Positions 32,815 to 36,678 of a stretch of 36,678 nt of DNA are shown piece after piece. The first letter of the stretch is position 1. The number at the start of each line of letters is the position of its first letter. The translations under genes were made by a program, and so were the position numbers. The notes below the pieces were generated by a model. The model saw nothing but the letters and a program-made list of their open reading frames with translations, had not been told where the DNA came from and did not search any database. The stretch spans positions 1 to 36,678 of the forward strand of contig JAGQYE010000033.1 of the NCBI GenBank assembly GCA_020436225.1. Reading direction: 5' to 3'. The DNA is from Bacteroidota bacterium. Lineage in GTDB: Bacteria > Bacteroidota > Bacteroidia > Chitinophagales > JADIYW01.

Positions 32815-34209
32815 TTATAATTGCTTAATTTCTGCTACTAATTCAGTCAATGCTTTTTTCGCATCGCCGAAGAACATCGAGCATTTTGGATCGTAGAATA
32901 ATAAATTATCTATTCCTGCATAACCTGCATTCATAGTACGTTTATTTACGACTACATGTTTTGCTTTGTCAACTTCTAAAATTGGCATACCATAAATCGG
33001 AGAACTTGGATCTGTTTTTGCTGCCGGATTGACAACGTCATTCGCACCAACAATCAACACGACATCAGTTTGCTCAAATTCTGGATTGATGTCTTCCATT
33101 TCCACCAATTTATCATATTCCACATTCGACTCAGCTAACAACACGTTCATGTGTCCCGGCATACGACCAGCCACCGGATGAATAGCATATTTTACTTCCA
33201 CGCCTCTTTCTTCCAACAATTTTTCTAATTCATGAATGATGTGTTGTGCTTGGGCAACAGCTAAACCATATCCCGGCACAATAACCACTTTTTTAGAATA
33301 ATTCAACATCACTGCCAAATCAGAAACTTGAACATCTTTAATTGTACCATTCACTTCACTTCCATCACCACTCGCACCACTGCCACCACCAAATGCACCA
33401 AAAATAACATTGCTCAATGGTCGGTTCATAGCTTTACACATCGCTAATGTCAATAATGTTCCTGCAGAACCAACTAAAATACCACCTGTAAGCATCGGCT
33501 TATTATCATACAAGAAACCACCAAACGCTGCTGCTAAACCGGTAAACGAGTTCAACAAGGAAATAACAACCGGCATATCAGCACCACCAATCGGCACTGT
33601 AAATAAAATTCCATATATAATAGCCACGGCAAACAATATCCAAATTATTGTGTGAGGTAAGTTAGCATGTTGTATCACTATAAAAATAGAAAACACAATT
33701 ACTCCTAATAATAATGCATTATTGAGCATATTATATTGCGGTAAACGAATCGGTTTTTTCATTTTTCCAGCCAACTTCAAATACGCAATAATGGAGCCTG
33801 AAAACGAAATTGTTCCTATCACTAAACCGGCAATAATAAATGCCAAAGCTCTTGTCTTGCCTAAGTTATGTTCGTATTCGGTTAAGCCAATTAAAGCCGC
33901 ACAAGCGCCACCCATTCCATTAAACATCGAAACCAATTCCGGCATTTTGGTCATTTCCACGCGTTTTGCCGTTATCCAACCGATAGCAGTTCCAATGGCA
34001 ATAGCACCAAAAATTAAAATCATTTTCATTGCATTGCGTGAAGTATGTTCGCTGTTAAACAAGAATATAGTTCCTAAGATAGCAACCGTCATACCAAAAG
34101 CACCAATTAAATTTCCTTGACGTGCGGTTTTGGCATTGCCCATCATTTTTAAACCTATAATAAATGTTATAGATCCAATCAAATAACATATTTCTAATAA
34201 ACCTTCCAT
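32815..34209 (-). CDS. pntB: Proton-translocating NAD(P) transhydrogenase, beta subunit
   Basis: Membrane subunit of the transhydrogenase that uses the proton gradient to make NADPH from NADH. The 464-residue protein has about eight to nine membrane helices in the first 270 residues (TGLAAAFGG and GGADMPVVISLLNS are typical) and then the NADP-binding domain III, with the dinucleotide motif GYGLAVAQAQH near residue 312, HPVAGRMPGHMNVLLAE, and VGANDVVNPAAKTDPSSPIYGMPIL. It is the last gene of a three-gene operon and is followed by a terminator. Confidence 0.96.
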   Translation of the reverse strand: MEGLLEICYLIGSITFIIGLKMMGNAKTARQGNLIGAFGMTVAILGTIFLFNSEHTSRNAMKMILIFGAIAIGTAIGWITAKRVEMTKMPELVSMFNGMGGACAALIGLTEYEHNLGKTRALAFIIAGLVIGTISFSGSIIAYLKLAGKMKKPIRLPQYNMLNNALLLGVIVFSIFIVIQHANLPHTIIWILFAVAIIYGILFTVPIGGADMPVVISLLNSFTGLAAAFGGFLYDNKPMLTGGILVGSAGTLLTLAMCKAMNRPLSNVIFGAFGGGSGASGDGSEVNGTIKDVQVSDLAVMLNYSKKVVIVPGYGLAVAQAQHIIHELEKLLEERGVEVKYAIHPVAGRMPGHMNVLLAESNVEYDKLVEMEDINPEFEQTDVVLIVGANDVVNPAAKTDPSSPIYGMPILEVDKAKHVVVNKRTMNAGYAGIDNLLFYDPKCSMFFGDAKKALTELVAEIKQL

Positions 34210-34245
34210 TCTATTTTTTTTGTCCTTTTTTCTTGATGTCTTATT

Positions 34246-34548
34246 TTATTTCTTTTTAAACATATCCAACATTCTGTCGGTAACAACAAAGCCTCCTACT
34301 ACGTTGAGTGTCCCTAAAATAACCGCTAAAAATCCTAATGCTAATCCAAATATATTTCCAGGATCAGTATCTAACATAACGATAATAGCACCAACAATTA
34401 CGACGCCATGTATGGCATTTGCACCCGACATTAATGGTGTATGCAAAACGGTTGGCACGCCGCCAATAACTTCTATACCAACAAAAATGGCAAGTATGAT
34501 GAAGTATATCATTTCTCTATGTTGTACAAATAAATCTAAAACTTCCAT
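34246..34548 (-). CDS. pntAB: NAD(P) transhydrogenase, alpha subunit part 2 (membrane)
   Basis: A 100-residue membrane subunit corresponding to the C-terminal membrane domain of E. coli PntA, with three helices and the typical GGVPTVLHTPLMSGANAIHGVV and VVGGFVVTDRMLDMFKK segments. In this organism, as in Rhodospirillum rubrum, the alpha subunit is split into a soluble and a membrane polypeptide. Gaps: 36 bases to pntB and 73 bases from pntAA. Confidence 0.95.
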   Translation of the reverse strand: MEVLDLFVQHREMIYFIILAIFVGIEVIGGVPTVLHTPLMSGANAIHGVVIVGAIIVMLDTDPGNIFGLALGFLAVILGTLNVVGGFVVTDRMLDMFKKK

Positions 34549-34621
34549 GTTGTTTATTTTATTATGATTGATTGAAATAATTTAGTATTGAAATACATTA
34601 TTAAATTATTCTATTTTTTAA

Positions 34622-35722
34622 TTATTTTATTATTTTCTTTCCTTCGTGAACAATCATACTACCTTTGGTAATTTCTTCTTCCATTTCCCATTTAAAGCCA
34701 TCTTTTGTAGCTAAATGGTAAAGTAATGTTTGAATATTTTTTGCATACAAATCGCTGGCATTCATTGGCAACAAAGAAGGAATATTGCCTTCGCCGATAA
34801 TAGTAACGCCGTTGATGTTTACATTTTCATTGAGTTTGCTACCAACTACGTTTCCACCTTGCTCTACTGCCATATCTAAAATAACTGAACCAAACTTCAT
34901 TGATTTTACCATTTCTTCTGTTACTAAAACAGGTGCTTTTCTGCCCGGAATTAAGGCTGTTGTAATAACGATATCTGCTTCTGCAACATGTTTGCCAACT
35001 AATTCTTGTTGTTTTTTCAAAAATTCTTCAGAAACTCCTTTCACATAACCACCTTCCATTTTTATAGACTCATCTCCTTTTACTTCGATGAATTTTCCGC
35101 CTAAAGATTGTACTTGTTCTTTCGTTTCCGGACGAATATCAGAAACTTCCACCATGGCACCTAAACGCTTGGCTGTTGCTATGGCTTGCAAGCCGGCAAC
35201 ACCAGCACCAAAAATGACCACTTTTGCCGGTTTTATTGTTCCTGCGGCTGTCGTCATCATTGGGAAAATTTTACCTAATGTATCGGCACACATAATTACA
35301 GCTTTGTAGCCGGCTAAGTTGGCTTGTGAAGAAAGTGCGTCCATTTTTTGAGCACGCGAAATACGCGGAACAGCATCCATAGAAAATGCGGAAATGCCGG
35401 CATTTTCGCACGCTTGTACTAACTCCGGATTTGTAGCCGCCCACATAAAGGAAATTAAGACTGCATTTTTCTTCATCATTGCAACTTCATCTGCTTGAGG
35501 TGCATTTACTTTCAATACAATGTCGGAAGCATACGCTGTGTTTTTATCTACTAATGTTGCGCCTGCAGTTTTATAATCTTCATCAGAAAAGAAAGATTGA
35601 ACGCCTGCGCCATTTTCTACTTGAACACTAAACCCTTGTTTGATTAAATCTTTGGCAATAGTTGGCGTAATCGCCACTCTATTTTCTTTAAATTTGGTTT
35701 CTTTAGGAATACCTATTATCAT
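34622..35722 (-). CDS. pntAA: NAD(P) transhydrogenase, alpha subunit part 1 (NAD-binding)
   Basis: Soluble NAD(H)-binding domain I subunit. The 366-residue protein is an alanine-dehydrogenase/PNT-type protein: IGIPKETKFKENRVAITP at the start, SFMWAATNPEL, and the Rossmann GAGVAGLQAIATAKRLGA (172-189) followed by VSDIRPETKEQVQSLGGKF and ITTALIPGRKAPVLVTEEMV. Hydride passes from NADH here to NADP on PntB. It leads the pntAA-pntAB-pntB operon on the minus strand. No clear TAnnTTTG box is found directly upstream; TATTTTAG is the nearest match. Confidence 0.96.
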   Translation of the reverse strand: MIIGIPKETKFKENRVAITPTIAKDLIKQGFSVQVENGAGVQSFFSDEDYKTAGATLVDKNTAYASDIVLKVNAPQADEVAMMKKNAVLISFMWAATNPELVQACENAGISAFSMDAVPRISRAQKMDALSSQANLAGYKAVIMCADTLGKIFPMMTTAAGTIKPAKVVIFGAGVAGLQAIATAKRLGAMVEVSDIRPETKEQVQSLGGKFIEVKGDESIKMEGGYVKGVSEEFLKKQQELVGKHVAEADIVITTALIPGRKAPVLVTEEMVKSMKFGSVILDMAVEQGGNVVGSKLNENVNINGVTIIGEGNIPSLLPMNASDLYAKNIQTLLYHLATKDGFKWEMEEEITKGSMIVHEGKKIIK

Positions 35723-35892
35723 TGAATTTTTAAATTTTGGGTACTAAAATAAGAATGTTAAGCATTATTTATGCATTTTGTAGATAAATTTCAACTAATG
35801 TTAAAAATAAAATGCATGCATTGATAATTTTGACCTTTAATTCTTAAAAAAATGAGCATAAAAAAGCATAAAATTTACATTAGAAGTATAAA

Positions 35893-36528
35893 ATGAGAAA
35901 ATCTATAGCTATTCCTATTGTTTTTGTGTTGATGATGTGGATTATCAATGTCATTCAATTTTTATCAAATATAGATTTTGGAAGCTTAGGTATTCAACCG
36001 CGACACATAGATTCGCTTATCGGAATAATAACTGCACCTTTAATTCACGGTAATTGGAAACATCTAATTTCTAATTCGTTACCATTGCTTATTTTAGGAA
36101 GCATTTTATTTGTTTCTTACCCAAAAACTGCTAGGAAAGTTTGGATACTCATTTATATATTAACCGGAATTTTAGTTTGGTTATTTGCGCGTGGTAATTC
36201 GTATCATATTGGTGCAAGTGGCATCATTTACGGACTTGCCTCTTTTTTATTTTTTAGTGGATTTTTCAGAATGGATATCAAAGCGATTGCTATTGCCAGC
36301 GGTGTTGCCATTTTTTATGGCGGTATGGTTTGGGGAATTTTACCTTTAGAAAAAGGTGTTTCTTGGGAATCACATTTGTTGGGCGGCATCGTCGGCTTAG
36401 GATTATCATTTTTATTTAGAAACCAATATAGAGATACACTTATTGTAGAAGATGAATCTGTTCAAGAAAAACAGAAAAATTTTGATGCTTTTTTGGAGCA
36501 GAGAAGTGAACGTAGAGTGAATGAGTAG
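35893..36528 (+). CDS. Rhomboid-family intramembrane serine protease
   Basis: A 211-residue membrane protein with about six helices. The catalytic dyad is present: S109 in GASG (107-110) and H161 in SWESHLLGG; the HGNWKHLISN segment (52-61) supplies the conserved His and Asn of the oxyanion region. Substrates are unknown. A hydrophilic, Glu/Gln/Arg-rich tail (about 175-211) follows the last helix. A TAATTTTG box lies at 35825-35832, 60 bases upstream, without a clear -33 element. The gene is divergent from pntAA. Confidence 0.9.
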   Translation: MRKSIAIPIVFVLMMWIINVIQFLSNIDFGSLGIQPRHIDSLIGIITAPLIHGNWKHLISNSLPLLILGSILFVSYPKTARKVWILIYILTGILVWLFARGNSYHIGASGIIYGLASFLFFSGFFRMDIKAIAIASGVAIFYGGMVWGILPLEKGVSWESHLLGGIVGLGLSFLFRNQYRDTLIVEDESVQEKQKNFDAFLEQRSERRVNE

Positions 36529-36579
36529 TAAGTAGTAAGAAATTTGGTCGATGGTCGATGGACTACGGACTACGGACTA
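36524..36579. repeat. Tandem 7-mers after the rhomboid gene
   Basis: AGTAGTA occurs twice (36524-36537, overlapping the rhomboid stop), then GGTCGAT twice (36546-36559) and GGACTAC two and a bit times (36560-36579). All have a seven-base period; the last five units all begin with GG. Confidence 0.85.
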
Positions 36580-36589
36580 AACAACCTTA

Positions 36590-36678
36590 TCACTTAAATG
36601 GTTGTCTGGTAATAAATATTGGTGCTTGGATGCGTTTTAGAAAATAAGGCAATAATTTATTTAAAAAGAAATTACTCA
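36590..36678 (-). CDS. Possible C-terminal fragment of a minus-strand gene
   Basis: On the minus strand an open frame enters from the window edge and ends at TGA (36590-36592), giving 28 codons ending in LPYFLKRIQAPIFITRQPFK. The residue mix looks protein-like, but the frame is too short to prove coding and I recognise no family. If real, it is convergent with the rhomboid gene and the 7-mer repeats lie between the two. Confidence 0.35.
   Translation of the reverse strand, partial: SNFFLNKLLPYFLKRIQAPIFITRQPFK

Noticed and set aside
33722-34120. 132-codon plus-strand frame inside pntB
   Set aside because: Antisense to a well-conserved gene; its length reflects the few stops opposite hydrophobic coding sequence.

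Overview
The window is a low-GC stretch of a Bacteroidota chromosome. Support for this comes from several places: promoter -7 boxes of the TAnnTTTG type, absence of strong Shine-Dalgarno sequences, an esterase with a C-terminal type IX secretion sorting domain, lipoprotein signals rich in N/S/T, and the local gene order (mreBCD-mrdA-rodA after purH; three-gene transhydrogenase). I cannot name the family or genus. No rRNA, tRNA, CRISPR array, phage or insertion sequence is visible; most of the window is ordinary core genome.

Layout. (1) 205-7571: purH, then after an AT-rich hairpin the cell-elongation operon mreB-mreC-mreD-mrdA(PBP2)-rodA. (2) 7602-9777: a Crp/Fnr regulator followed by a sulfur-transfer cluster (YgaP-type membrane protein, rhodanese, small Cys-tailed membrane protein, rhodanese-thioredoxin lipoprotein). 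(3) 9774-13707: an unknown membrane protein, pdxH, an alpha/beta hydrolase overlapping an ECF sigma factor that overlaps a putative membrane partner, and an NlpE-like lipoprotein ending at a clear terminator. (4) 13887-16977: the most interesting unit. It reads Rrf2 regulator with three cysteines, group III truncated haemoglobin, SAM methyltransferase, RIC/YtfE di-iron repair protein and azurin lipoprotein, bounded by terminators on both sides. It looks like a nitric oxide / nitrosative stress operon. A DUF488 gene follows. (5) 17389-23511, minus strand: a secreted esterase, then thrC, thrB and fused thrA. (6) 23675-29442, minus strand: mazG, a 1223-residue multi-membrane NtrY-like histidine kinase and hemL, closely packed. 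(7) 29522-32422: two unknown genes, then a histidine kinase/response regulator pair. (8) 32423-32814: the only long gene-free stretch, a mosaic of GC-rich palindromic repeats. (9) 32815-35722, minus strand: pntB, pntAB and pntAA. (10) 35893-36678: a rhomboid protease, tandem 7-mers, and perhaps the 3' end of a minus-strand gene.

Together the genes cover purine, threonine, haem and PLP biosynthesis, rod-shape wall synthesis, NADPH supply, and two redox/stress modules (persulfide handling and NO detoxification). The parts least explained by known biology are the methyltransferase and azurin inside the NO operon, the orphan large kinase beside hemL, the repeat mosaic at 32.5-32.75 kb, and an inverted repeat at the predicted thrA transcription start.
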